In this document: one piece after another, positions 48,152 to 59,026 of the stretch | Layout: each line of letters starts with the position of its first letter | Position numbering within the stretch: the first letter of the stretch is position 1 | Origin: Luteimonas rhizosphaericola | GTDB taxonomy: Bacteria > Pseudomonadota > Gammaproteobacteria > Xanthomonadales > Xanthomonadaceae | NCBI RefSeq assembly: GCF_029888045.1 | Contig: NZ_JARXRN010000025.1 | Location: 577,927-641,926 of the forward strand | Direction of reading: 5' to 3' | DNA length: 64,000 bases | The notes under the pieces: generated by a model | What the model saw: only the letters and a program-made list of their open reading frames with translations | What the model was told of the DNA's origin: nothing | Databases searched by the model: none | Program-made: the position numbers and the translations under genes

Positions 48152-48594
48152 GACACGGTTTTGCTTGCATCGGGAACCATCGCGACGGGCTCCTCTGCGC
48201 GTGGCAGGGGTAAGCGAAGCGCACCCGCGGCTCCGCTGAGCAGGAGGTCGACGACGCCATCGCCGCCTCGCCATCCATCACCTGGGTCGACAACGTGTCC
48301 CCGGGATCTGCCGCATGCTCTCTGTGGGACCACGCGCCAAGCGTCACGCGGGAGCGAGGGCCAGCTGCGTTCGATGCCCGCCGCGGGCGGCATCCCGACC
48401 GAGCGCATGCGCGATTCGATGCATCGATCCGTCGCAGGGACCGGGCGTCGACCCCAAGCTGGCGCAGCGATCATGTCCTCCGCCGCGAGTGGAGGGCGTG
48501 ATGCGCCGGCCCACGGCGCGCCAGTGGGATGCGGACGCCGCGTGTCCGACCGCGTGCGACTGGCGCCAGGCGCACGGGCGCGTTCTAATAAGCC
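48152..48594. other. Divergent spacer between thr operon and thiC riboswitch
   Basis: 443 bases. It holds a REP-like copy (48205-48230) and the probable -10 TAATAA (48586-48591) for the thiC transcript. No other gene is credible on either strand. Confidence 0.55.
48205..48230 (+). repeat. REP-like palindromic repeat, copy D
   Basis: CAGGGGTAAGCGAAGCGCAC then CCGCGG. It has the orientation of copy A and the same GCGAAGCGC-type core. Confidence 0.5.
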
Positions 48595-50676
<2,082 letters not shown>

Positions 50677-51117
50677 CCGCCGGGCGCGGGACGGCCACTG
50701 GAGAGGGCTTCGGCGCGTCCTTCCGGCTGTTCGCCACTGGCCGGTACGGCCGGCCGCACCGGCCGGCGACCGCCCGGGTGCCTGGTGGCCCGGCCCAGCG
50801 CGACCGGGCGCTGTGGGAAGGACGCCACCCCAAAAAAAAGGCGCCGCGAGCGGCGCCAGGGTTCGATCGGAGAGAGAGAGCCGATGCGATGGGACGTGGA
50901 TCTGTGGGCGACAGTGTGCCGAGTGGCGGTTGAAGGCGATGTGCAGCGACCGACATCCGGTGTTGCTGAACCCGGCGGTTCGGCGCGTGGCGGTCGGTGC
51001 GCCTGGCGGTCCGGCCGCCGCCGTCCCCCGGCGTGGTCGCCGGGCGCGTGCCGGGGCATTCACTCCGTGTAGCGGGGCGCGTGCTAGCGTTCCGCGCATC
51101 CGTCAGGAGGAGTCGCC
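50677..51117. other. Intergenic region with minus-strand terminator
   Basis: 441 bases between thiC and the DUF4136 gene. It contains a strong terminator reading on the minus strand (50832-50857) with no annotated minus-strand gene to its right. A GA-repeat (50869-50881) lies beside it. The stretch 50858-51060 is a small-RNA candidate. Confidence 0.55.
50832..50857 (-). terminator. Rho-independent terminator, minus strand, orphan
   Basis: Arms GGCGCCG (50840-50846) and CGGCGCC (50851-50857) with a short loop, followed on the minus strand by eight T (50832-50839). thiC runs the other way, so this ends a different, unannotated transcript. Confidence 0.8.
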
Positions 51118-51711
51118 ATGAGAACGTTCCGCGTCGCCGCGTGGGTCCTGGGGCTGGCGGCCATCGCCCTGCTCGCGGGCTGTGCCACCGGTCCCCGCAT
51201 CACCACCGAGGCCGATCCCGAGGCCAATTTCGCCAGCTACCGGACCTTCGGTTTCTACTCGCCGCTGGCGATCGAGAAGGAAGGCTACAGCTCGGCCGCC
51301 AGCGAGCGCATGAAGGCCGCCGCCCGCGCGCAGATGGAAGCGCGCGGCTACGTGTTCACCACCGAGCGCCCGGACCTGTGGCTGAACATCAACGCCTATA
51401 CCCAGCAGCGCACCGACGTCACCTCGATGCCGAGCGTGGATTACGCGTACTACTACAGCTACCGCGCCCGCGGCTACTACGTGGTGCCGTACTGGCGCGA
51501 CCGCACCGACGTGTACCGCTACACCGAGGGCACGCTCAACGTCGACCTGGTCGATGTCGAGCGCAACCGCCTGGTGTGGGAAGGCATCGCCGTGGGCCGC
51601 GTGTCGCGCGAGAAGGATCCCGCCAAGCGTGATGCGCGCATCAACGACACGATGGCCGAGATCTTCGCCCAGTACCCGTATCGCGCCGGCTCGGTGCCCG
51701 CTCCGCAGTAG
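51118..51711 (+). CDS. DUF4136 lipoprotein
   Basis: 197 residues, ribosome-binding site AGGAGG upstream. The lipobox LLAGC (Cys at about residue 22) directs lipidation. The mature part has NFASYRTFGFYSP and ERMKAAARAQMEARGYVFTTERPDLWLNINAY, a Tyr-rich YAYYYSYRARGYYVVPYW, and NVDLVDVERNRLVWEGIAVG. This is the DUF4136 family, common in envelopes and of unknown role. Confidence 0.85.
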   Translation: MRTFRVAAWVLGLAAIALLAGCATGPRITTEADPEANFASYRTFGFYSPLAIEKEGYSSAASERMKAAARAQMEARGYVFTTERPDLWLNINAYTQQRTDVTSMPSVDYAYYYSYRARGYYVVPYWRDRTDVYRYTEGTLNVDLVDVERNRLVWEGIAVGRVSREKDPAKRDARINDTMAEIFAQYPYRAGSVPAPQ

Positions 51712-51763
51712 CGCATCCCGGCGACGCCCGGCCCGCCTCGCGCGGGCCGGGTCCGTTCTGCGA

Positions 51764-52144
51764 TCAGCGCCGGTTGCGGCGCGCCTGCCGGGCGTATTCG
51801 TCGGCTTCGATCGTCTCGACCGACTGGACCGCGCAGCTGGCATTGCGGGCGCGGACGGCACTCCCCTCCGGGCACAGCTGGTTGTCCTGGCCGCCGGTTT
51901 CGATCCGGATCGCCGAACTGCGGGCGATCGCGTCGCAGTGGCTGCGGAAGCCGACGCGGTAGTGCGCATCGCCGTCCTTGAGCAGGATCTGCTGGTTGCC
52001 GGCCACGCGCGTGCCCTGGTGCTGGGGCGACAGCGTGACGCAGCTGGCGAGCGCAGCGGATTCCTTGGCCTCCGCCGCCATCAGCGGCGTGGCGAGCAGC
52101 AGCGCCGCGAACACGGCGGCGCAGGTGGAAGTGACGGTCTTCAT
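51764..52144 (-). CDS. Small exported protein, DUF6491-like
   Basis: 126 residues with a signal peptide ending about LMAAEA. Four Cys in the mature part (ASCVTL, SHCDAI, NQLCPEG, ASCAVQS) could form two disulfides in the periplasm. The spacing resembles DUF6491, but I am not certain. It diverges from the winged-helix gene across 427 bases. Confidence 0.55.
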   Translation of the reverse strand: MKTVTSTCAAVFAALLLATPLMAAEAKESAALASCVTLSPQHQGTRVAGNQQILLKDGDAHYRVGFRSHCDAIARSSAIRIETGGQDNQLCPEGSAVRARNASCAVQSVETIEADEYARQARRNRR

Positions 52145-52571
52145 GTCGATGTCCTCGTGTCGTGGGGTCGTGACCACGAGCGCAGGCTACGCATCGCCGC
52201 GACGCGCCGAATCTGCCTGAAGTGCCCGTGACGTGCGTCAGGCGTTCGCGCCAGATGCGGCAAGGTGTCCGATGCGCTGTGGAATGCGCCCGGGCGCTGC
52301 GTCCCCACGCGCCTGCAACTGGTTGCAGATGTGCCCGATTCCATCGCGTGCGGTCGTCGGTTCTGATGCAACCATCCGGCCTTCGCGCGCATCGCAGGTC
52401 CGCACGATCGCAGTCCCAGACCAATGACACATGCGCGGCCTCTCCGCGGGTGCGAGGCTGCGCGGAGACTGGGCGGGCGCCGCCGACCCGGAGCCGGAAC
52501 ACGGGCATGCAAGACGACTCCCCCACATCGCACTCGCGCACCGCTCGCTGCGTCCGTCGCCCGCCGGGCGC
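52145..52571. other. Divergent intergenic region with inverted repeat
   Basis: 427 bases. A perfect 7-2-7 inverted repeat is at 52313-52328. No gene, terminator or clear promoter is seen elsewhere in it. Confidence 0.5.
52313..52328. promoter_or_regulatory. Inverted repeat, operator candidate
   Basis: CTGCAAC-TG-GTTGCAG. It lies 244 bases before the winged-helix gene and 169 before the divergent gene, in a place that suits a dimeric regulator. Confidence 0.4.
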
Positions 52572-54899
52572 ATGATCGCCGCGCCTGCCCCGTGGCTTCG
52601 CCTGCTGGAGTGCGAGGTCGACACGGTACGCCGCGTGGTCGCACGCGCGGACGGCACGTCGTTGCGGGTCACGATCAAGGCGATGCAGGTGCTGCTGGTG
52701 CTGGCCGAACGGCGCGGCAGCGTGGTGTCGCGCGAGGCGCTGCTCGAACGGGTCTGGCCACACACCATGCCGACCGACGACGTGGTCACCCAGGCGGTGG
52801 CGCAGCTGCGCAAGGCCTTCGGCGACGATCGCGACGCGCCGCGCTACATCGAGACCATCGCCAAGGCCGGCTATCGGCTGCTGCCGCAGGTCGAGTGGGA
52901 CGAGGCGGGACCGCCCAGTGCCGTGGCGGGGGGGAACCAGGACGCGACGTCGCTGTCGGTTCCATCGCCGCCGGCGACTCCTGCGCCCGGACCGGAGTCC
53001 ACGCGGACGTCGGCGTCGCACGGCGAGGTCACTCCGGGGATCGACGCGGCGCTGGCCCTTCCGCCCGCCGCCGGCCTCCGCCCTGCCGATGCGGCGCCCG
53101 CCGCGCGCGCAACGATGTCGCCTGCAGCCTGGCTGCTCCTGGGCCTGGCGGTCGCGCTGATGGCCGCGCTCGCGCTGCTGGCCGGCCGCAGGCCGGCGGA
53201 CGCGAGCGCCGTTGCCGGGATGCAGGCTGCGCCGGAGGGACTGGCACAGGTGTCCTACCGCGCCATCACCTCCACGCCGGGGCAGGAACGGATGCCCGCG
53301 CTGTCGCCCGATGGCACCCGGGTCGCCTTCACCCAGGCAGGACGGGAAGGCGAGGGCGGAACGCTGATGCTGCAGGCAGTGGACACGGTCGCGACCCGCG
53401 TCCTCGTGCCGCCCGAGGCCGGGCACTCGGACGTGATGCCGGCCTGGTCGCCCGACGGTGCGCGCATCGCGTTCGTGCGCGTCTCGCCGCAGGGCTGCCG
53501 GATCATGCTGGTCGACGCGAACGGCGGACCGGCGCATGAGGCGGCCCCGTGCCTGCGCGGGGCGTATTCGATGTACGACTGGACTCCCGATGGCACCGCG
53601 CTGGTGATGGGCGGCATGCGCGTGGACGGCGAAGCGAGCGCGCCGCTGCAGCGGCTCGACCTCGCCACCGGGCGATGGCGACCGATGGCCTACGGCATCG
53701 CCGCCGGCGACGTGGACCTGGTGCCACGCCATTCCCCGGATGGCCGCTGGCTCGGATTCCGTCGCAACCTCTCGCTCGCCGACCTGTGGCTGATGCCGGC
53801 CGCGGGCGGCACGCCGCGGCGGCTGACGACCCTGCGGGGCGACATCCGCGGCTGGGACTGGCTGCCGGACGGCAGCGGCCTGGTCTTCAGCCACGTGACC
53901 GGGGACGCCAGCCTGTACCTGTACCGGCTCGCGGACGGGTCGATCCACCCGCTACCGTCGCTGCCGACGGGCAACGCCGTGCACCCGGACCTGGCGGCGC
54001 GCGCCTGGCAGATGGTGTTCGAGATCGACCAGTCGCGCAGCGGCGTGTTCCGCGTGCGGCTCGATGCGCCGGATGCCGGCGATGCGCCCGAACCGGTGTT
54101 CGCCTCCAGCGGCGTGGACATGCTGCCGGCGATCTCGCCCGACGGCCGCACCCTGGCGTTCGTGTCCGACCGCACGCTGTCGGTGCAGCTGTGGCTGGGC
54201 GAGGTCGACAGGCCCGGCTCGCTGCGGGCGGTCGAAGGCCTGCGTCCGGTGCCGCGGCACCCGCCGGCCTGGTCGGAGGACGGACGCACGCTGCTGATGC
54301 TCGGCAAGACCGGCGCCGGCGATCGCGTGTTCGAGGTGGAAGTGGCGAGTGGCCGCGTGCGGACCGTGGACGTGCCCGGCGCCAGCCCGGTGTTCGCCGC
54401 CTACGGCGCGCGGCCCGGCGAACTGCTGGTGGGGGTGGACGGCGGCCAGGGACGGATCCGGCTGGTGCTGTACGCGCGCGACGGCTGGCGCGCGCTGGCG
54501 TCGCTGGATGATGTCGCCGTCGCGCGCTACGACCCGGTCGGCAATCGCGTCTACTTCACCCGCCCCTCGCGGGCCGGGTTGTGGCGCGCCGGACCCGCAC
54601 TGGAGGACGTGGCCCCGGTCAGCGACGTGTTCCCGGCCCCGCAGCACTATCGCCACTGGGGCGTGTTCCAGGGGCAGGTGCATTACAACGGCCCCGCAGA
54701 AGGGTGCGCGACGACCTGGCAGCCTTTGCCCGGAACGGCGGCGGCGACGCGATGCCTCTCGCGCGACAGTCTGGCGATCGCGGGCTCGCCCAGCGTCGAT
54801 GCCGCGGGACGCTGGCTCTACCTCGGCCTGCCGATGGCGCAGAACATCGACATCGGATGGAGCGCATTGCCGCGCGGCTTCGCACCGGCGCCGGACTGA
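52572..54899 (+). CDS. Membrane winged-helix regulator with PD40 beta-propeller (CadC-like)
   Basis: 775 residues. An OmpR/CadC-type winged helix is at about 8-105 (ALLERVWPHTMPTDDVVTQAVAQLRKAFGDD, YIETIAKAGYRL). A Pro/Ala-rich linker leads to one membrane helix (about 185-204, AWLLLGLAVALMAALALLAG). The periplasmic part is a PD40/TolB-like propeller with repeats such as MPALSPDGTRVAF, MPAWSPDGARIAF and LPAISPDGRTLAF. It should read an extracytoplasmic signal and act on DNA directly, without a phosphorelay. The AraC gene and TonB receptor downstream are possible targets. Confidence 0.85.
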   Translation: MIAAPAPWLRLLECEVDTVRRVVARADGTSLRVTIKAMQVLLVLAERRGSVVSREALLERVWPHTMPTDDVVTQAVAQLRKAFGDDRDAPRYIETIAKAGYRLLPQVEWDEAGPPSAVAGGNQDATSLSVPSPPATPAPGPESTRTSASHGEVTPGIDAALALPPAAGLRPADAAPAARATMSPAAWLLLGLAVALMAALALLAGRRPADASAVAGMQAAPEGLAQVSYRAITSTPGQERMPALSPDGTRVAFTQAGREGEGGTLMLQAVDTVATRVLVPPEAGHSDVMPAWSPDGARIAFVRVSPQGCRIMLVDANGGPAHEAAPCLRGAYSMYDWTPDGTALVMGGMRVDGEASAPLQRLDLATGRWRPMAYGIAAGDVDLVPRHSPDGRWLGFRRNLSLADLWLMPAAGGTPRRLTTLRGDIRGWDWLPDGSGLVFSHVTGDASLYLYRLADGSIHPLPSLPTGNAVHPDLAARAWQMVFEIDQSRSGVFRVRLDAPDAGDAPEPVFASSGVDMLPAISPDGRTLAFVSDRTLSVQLWLGEVDRPGSLRAVEGLRPVPRHPPAWSEDGRTLLMLGKTGAGDRVFEVEVASGRVRTVDVPGASPVFAAYGARPGELLVGVDGGQGRIRLVLYARDGWRALASLDDVAVARYDPVGNRVYFTRPSRAGLWRAGPALEDVAPVSDVFPAPQHYRHWGVFQGQVHYNGPAEGCATTWQPLPGTAAATRCLSRDSLAIAGSPSVDAAGRWLYLGLPMAQNIDIGWSALPRGFAPAPD

Positions 54900-55064
54900 A
54901 GCGCACCCCTGCCGGACGTCATGCCCTCCGGCGGCGAAATGGCGTGCGACCCATGACTTTCGGATGCGCGACGGCGCAATCTCGGCAAGATTTCGGCGTT
55001 CGTTCCTGAGTTTCAGGCCCGAATGCGTCAAACAGGTGGCCAGGTTTCCACATCGGAGATGGCC

Positions 55065-55991
55065 ATGCAGGGATACACGTTCTGGAGCGACCGCGGCGGC
55101 GCGCTCGAGATCCAGCCGCGCGCGGGCGAGGAGGAATCGCCCGCGTTGCTGCTGCTCAGCCGCGGCGGCAGCGTGGTGGTCTCGGCGCCCGCGGCCACGG
55201 TCTGGCTGGTGCTGCGCGGCAGCGCCGAGGTCGAATGTCGCGAAGGCCGGTTCCCGCTTGCGCGCGGCGGATGGCTCTCGCTGGAGCGCGATGCGCGGCC
55301 CACCGTCTACGCCGGCGGCGATGCGGTGCTGGTGGGGGTCGCGATGACCGCCGACATGCAGGCGCAACTGCACCAGTCGGCGCAGGTCGTGCTGTTCCCG
55401 GGAATGGGAACCGCCACCCGAGGGGCACGCCTGGACGCGCTGCGGTTGTGGCGGCGCTGCGCGCGCTTCGCGCGCAACGACATCCGCGCCGTCGACATGG
55501 ACCGCCACCGGATCGGCCAGGTGCTGCGCCTGCTGGCGGCGCAGCAGGCGGACTACCGTTCCATGGTCGACCGCTGCCCGGGGCGCTCGTTGCGGCGCAA
55601 GCGCCAGGTCTTCTGCCGCATGCAGCGCGCCTGGCTGCACCTCGAAGGGCACATGGAACGGCCGGTGCGCATCACCGAACTGGCCGGCCTGAGCAACGTC
55701 TCGGTCTGGTACTTCACCAAGACCTTCCATGCGCTCTACGGCGAAGGTCCGCAGGCGGCATCGGCACGCCTGCGCCTGGCGCGCGCGGCGCAGCTGCTGC
55801 GGCGCACGCGGCTTTCGGTGAGCGAGGTGGGCGCGGCCTGCGGCTTCGAGAACAACTGCAGCTTCTCGCGCGCGTTCAGGGCCCAGCACGGCATGCCGCC
55901 ATCGCTGTACCGGTTGGCCGATGGCGGACGGACAAGCGGCGCAAACGCTTCCGACATCGGGCGCCAAGCGAACGCGGGGTGGGCTCCGTAA
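55065..55991 (+). CDS. AraC-family transcriptional regulator
   Basis: 308 residues from the ATG at 55065, six bases after GGAG; ATGs at 55023 and 55059 are less well placed. The N-terminal half looks like a cupin-type sensor domain (SRGGSVVVSAPAATVWLVLRGSAEV). The C-terminal AraC domain (about 190-285) includes RITELAGLSNVSVWYFTKTFHALYGEGPQ and LSVSEVGAACGFENNCSFSRAFRAQHGMPP. It sits 48 bases before the TonB-dependent receptor gene with a palindrome in between, so control of that receptor is likely. Confidence 0.9.
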   Translation: MQGYTFWSDRGGALEIQPRAGEEESPALLLLSRGGSVVVSAPAATVWLVLRGSAEVECREGRFPLARGGWLSLERDARPTVYAGGDAVLVGVAMTADMQAQLHQSAQVVLFPGMGTATRGARLDALRLWRRCARFARNDIRAVDMDRHRIGQVLRLLAAQQADYRSMVDRCPGRSLRRKRQVFCRMQRAWLHLEGHMERPVRITELAGLSNVSVWYFTKTFHALYGEGPQAASARLRLARAAQLLRRTRLSVSEVGAACGFENNCSFSRAFRAQHGMPPSLYRLADGGRTSGANASDIGRQANAGWAP

Positions 55992-55998
55992 CGTCATC

Positions 55999-56015
55999 GG
56001 TGCGTTTAACGCACC
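55999..56015. promoter_or_regulatory. 17-bp palindromic operator candidate before the TonB receptor
   Basis: GGTGCGTT-T-AACGCACC, an 8-1-8 perfect inverted repeat, eight bases after the AraC stop and 24 before the receptor ATG. A one-base loop makes an RNA hairpin terminator unlikely. Confidence 0.55.
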
Positions 56016-56039
56016 CATAACGATTACTTGGAGAGACCC

Positions 56040-58664
56040 ATGACATCTGCCTTCCGGCTGCCGCACTGCCGGCTCGCGGCGCTGGCGATCGGCATCGCCG
56101 CCGCATTGCCGGCGCTGCCGGCCATCGCCCAGGACGCCCCCGACACCGACACCCAGACCCTCGACCGCATCCAGGTGACCGGTTCGCGCATCTCGCGCGC
56201 CGACATCGAGGGCGCGGTGCCGGTGACGGTGATCGACCGCGCCACCATCGACGCCAGCGGCAAGACCTCGGTCTCCGACCTGCTGCGCGACACCACGTTC
56301 TCCTCGTTCGGCAACTTCCGCCCGCAGTCGGGCAGTTCCGCGCAGGCGGTGTCCGACGTCGACCTGCGCGGTATCGGTTCGGACCGCACCCTGGTGCTGA
56401 TCGACGGCCGTCGCGCGCCGTACGCACCCTCGACCGGCACCAACGCCGACCTCAACACGATCCCGCTGGCCGCGGTGGAGCGCATCGAGATCCTGTCCGA
56501 CGGCGCCTCGGCGCTGTACGGCTCCGACGCGATCGGCGGCGTGGTCAACATCATCCTGCGCAAGGACTACGACGGCGCCGAGCTGCGCTACGGCCGCGGC
56601 TCGCCCAAGGTCGACGGCGGCGATACCGAGGAGGCGTCGGTGGTGTTCGGCACCTCGTCCGACCGCGGCAGCCTGCTGCTGGGCGCCTCGATGAACTCGC
56701 GCGACATGGTGTTCACCCGCGCCCAGATCGGCGGCGACGTGCGCGGCGGCTCGATCTACGGCAACAACTTCTACTTCGAGAGCGAGACCGACCCGGGCGA
56801 GGAGGGCGCCGCCGGCGGCGCGCTGCCGGGCTACGCCTGCGACGATCCCAACTTCTGGCGCAACGGCGCCAACTGCGTGTTCGACTTCAACGCCGTGGCC
56901 GCGAACGAGGCCTCGGTGAAGAACAAGTCGCTGTTCGCGCGCGGCACCTGGCAGATCAACGACGACCTGTCGATCTACAGTTCCGCCAGCTACAGCGCCG
57001 CCGACAGCTTCGGCCGCTATGCGCCCACCCCAGGCGTGCTGTTCGTCGCCGAGGGCACCCCGAACGATCCGGTGCCGGGCGACGGGCTGGGCGCGTTCAT
57101 CTACCACCGCTATGCCGCGGCCGGCAACCGCGACAACTTCGTCGACAACAACGTGCTCGACTTCAACCTCGGGTTCCAGTGGCAGGCGACCGACCGCCTG
57201 TTCGTCGACTTCGGCCTGCGCCGCAGCGACGCCACCTTCAAGGAAACCGGGCGCGGCTACATCGTCACCCCGCTGGCCGAGGCGGCCGCGGCCGACGGCT
57301 CGTACAACCTGTTCGACCCGTTCGGCAATTCCGAGGAGGTGATCAAGGGCTTCACCGCCACCATCGGCCGCGACGGCTTCTACGACATCGAGGAGCTGTA
57401 CGCCAACGCCACGCTCGACCTGTTCGAGATGGGCGGCGGCACCTCGGTGGTGGCCTTCGGCGCCGAGTACCGCGACGAAGACTATGCCGACATCTACGAC
57501 TCGCTGTCGGAGGCGGGCGTGGTTGCCGGCTCCTCGGGCAATTCGTCCGCCGGCCAGCGCGAGGTGTACGCGGCCTACGCCGAATGGCTGTTCCCGGTCG
57601 TGGACAGCTTCGACTTCACCCTGGCCGCGCGCTACGACCGCTACAGCGACTACGGCAGCGACCTCTCGCCCAAGGTCTCGGTGCGCTGGCAGCCGCTGGA
57701 GAATCTGACCTTCCGCGCCTCGGCCGGCGAGGGCTTCCGGGCGCCGCCGCTGACCTACATCTATTCCGAGCGCGCGTTCTCGGCCGAACAGGTGCAGGAC
57801 TACCGCACCTGCCTGTCGATCGGCTTCACCTCGGCGCAGTGCGGCGGCGACGCCAACGGCGACAGCGTCGCCGACGGCCCCGAGGACGAGGACGTGGTGT
57901 CCTACCAGATCGACAGCTACTCCAGCGGCAACGTCAACCTGGAGTCGGAGAACTCGCGCCAGTACAGCATCGGCGTGGCCTGGGACGCGACCGACTGGCT
58001 CAACCTCACCCTCGACTACTACAGCGTCGAGATCGAGGACCGCATCCGCCTGATCGAGTACCAGGAGCTGGTGAACTTCGACAATGCCGGGATCGCGCTG
58101 CCGCCGGGCACCTCGGTCCTGCGCCGCAGCAACGGCTCGGTGCGCGAGATCAACACCGCCTACGCCAACGAGGGCGACCTGGAGACCAGCGGCATCGACG
58201 CCAACCTGCGCACCCGGTTCGACTTCGACGCCGCCGGGCGGCTGGAAACGTGGCTGCAGGTCTCGCGCGTACTGGACTTCACCGTCACCGACGGCGAGAC
58301 GGTCAAGGACCGCCTGGGCTGGGTGACCTCGCCCGACACCCGCGCCAGCCTGCGCAACACGTGGTCGCTGGGCGGGTTCACCGCCAACTGGAACGTCAAC
58401 TACATCGGCGACCAGGAGAACCCGGGCACGGTGCCGGCATTCGGCTTCCTGGCCGGCGGCGCGAACACCCGCATCGGCAGCTACACCACCCACGACCTGT
58501 CGGCGAGCTACGAGATGCCATGGAGTGCCACCGTCACCCTCGGCGTCAACAACGCGGGCGACAAGTACCCCGAGCTGGTCGGCTACGACAACCGGCCGTG
58601 GAACTTCTACCTGTACGACGCCTACGGCCGCACGGTGTACTTCCGCTACGCGCAGAAGTTCTGA
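56040..58664 (+). CDS. TonB-dependent outer-membrane receptor
   Basis: 874 residues. ATG 56040 follows GGAGAG. Signal peptide to about residue 32 (LPAIAQ), a TonB-box-like LDRIQVTG segment, then a plug domain: VDLRGIGSDRTLVLIDGRRAP, VERIEILSDGASALYGSDAIGGVVNII. A 22-strand barrel follows, ending YFRYAQKF with terminal Phe. It takes up a ligand (siderophore, sugar, peptide or metal complex) using proton-motive force through TonB. An acidic DxNxDxxxD loop lies at residues 604-612. The adjacent AraC protein is the likely local regulator. Confidence 0.92.
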   Translation: MTSAFRLPHCRLAALAIGIAAALPALPAIAQDAPDTDTQTLDRIQVTGSRISRADIEGAVPVTVIDRATIDASGKTSVSDLLRDTTFSSFGNFRPQSGSSAQAVSDVDLRGIGSDRTLVLIDGRRAPYAPSTGTNADLNTIPLAAVERIEILSDGASALYGSDAIGGVVNIILRKDYDGAELRYGRGSPKVDGGDTEEASVVFGTSSDRGSLLLGASMNSRDMVFTRAQIGGDVRGGSIYGNNFYFESETDPGEEGAAGGALPGYACDDPNFWRNGANCVFDFNAVAANEASVKNKSLFARGTWQINDDLSIYSSASYSAADSFGRYAPTPGVLFVAEGTPNDPVPGDGLGAFIYHRYAAAGNRDNFVDNNVLDFNLGFQWQATDRLFVDFGLRRSDATFKETGRGYIVTPLAEAAAADGSYNLFDPFGNSEEVIKGFTATIGRDGFYDIEELYANATLDLFEMGGGTSVVAFGAEYRDEDYADIYDSLSEAGVVAGSSGNSSAGQREVYAAYAEWLFPVVDSFDFTLAARYDRYSDYGSDLSPKVSVRWQPLENLTFRASAGEGFRAPPLTYIYSERAFSAEQVQDYRTCLSIGFTSAQCGGDANGDSVADGPEDEDVVSYQIDSYSSGNVNLESENSRQYSIGVAWDATDWLNLTLDYYSVEIEDRIRLIEYQELVNFDNAGIALPPGTSVLRRSNGSVREINTAYANEGDLETSGIDANLRTRFDFDAAGRLETWLQVSRVLDFTVTDGETVKDRLGWVTSPDTRASLRNTWSLGGFTANWNVNYIGDQENPGTVPAFGFLAGGANTRIGSYTTHDLSASYEMPWSATVTLGVNNAGDKYPELVGYDNRPWNFYLYDAYGRTVYFRYAQKF

Positions 58665-58677
58665 GCGCAGCCGAAGC

Positions 58678-58706
58678 GAGGAGGGCGGGGCCGGCCCGCC
58701 CTCCTC
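58678..58706 (+). terminator. Hairpin after the TonB receptor
   Basis: Perfect 12-bp arms GAGGAGGGCGGG and CCCGCCCTCCTC with a five-base loop, 14 bases after the stop. No T-tract. The remaining bases up to rpoH hold promoter elements only. Confidence 0.65.
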
Positions 58707-58973
58707 CCTCGGGTCCTGCGTCGTGGGCCACGGGCCGCGCGCCTGCCGGGAGGTCCGAACCCCCGGGGGCCGCGTCCCGCCCGCAAGCCGGGCCCACTGG
58801 TCGTCGGCGGCCACGGAACTCCCGTGTCCCGGCGGGGTCCATATTGGAGCCCGCAGTGCGGCGCTGGCCGATCCGGACGAATGAATTCGTAAGTCGATGA
58901 TCGGAAAGGTTGTTTCGGCGCCATTTACTTTCCTGTCTGGAATCCAGAGATCGTTCCATCGCTGGAATGCTGG

Positions 58974-59001
58974 GGAACTTTCCGTCGTCTTAGCAGTCAT
59001 A
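58974..59001 (+). promoter_or_regulatory. Sigma-E-like promoter upstream of rpoH
   Basis: GGAACTT (58974-58980), 15-base spacer, then GTCATA (58996-59001). The sigma-E consensus is GGAACTT-N15-GTCTAA. E. coli rpoH also has a sigma-E promoter. Confidence 0.5.
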
Positions 59002-59013
59002 CAAGTCGACTGC

Positions 59014-59019
59014 TAGACT
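59014..59019 (+). promoter_or_regulatory. Probable housekeeping -10 of rpoH
   Basis: TAGACT ends seven bases before the ATG at 59027, with a TTAGCA hexamer 18 bases upstream (58990-58995). It would give an almost leaderless transcript. Confidence 0.4.
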
Positions 59020-59026
59020 CCCCTAC

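Noticed and set aside
50690..50820. Tandem GGCCGG-rich stretch considered as a repeat array after thiC
   Set aside because: It is a compositional effect without a regular unit or spacing.
58665..59026. Possible small gene between the TonB receptor and rpoH
   Set aside because: Only low-complexity frames; the region is better explained by a terminator and the rpoH promoters.
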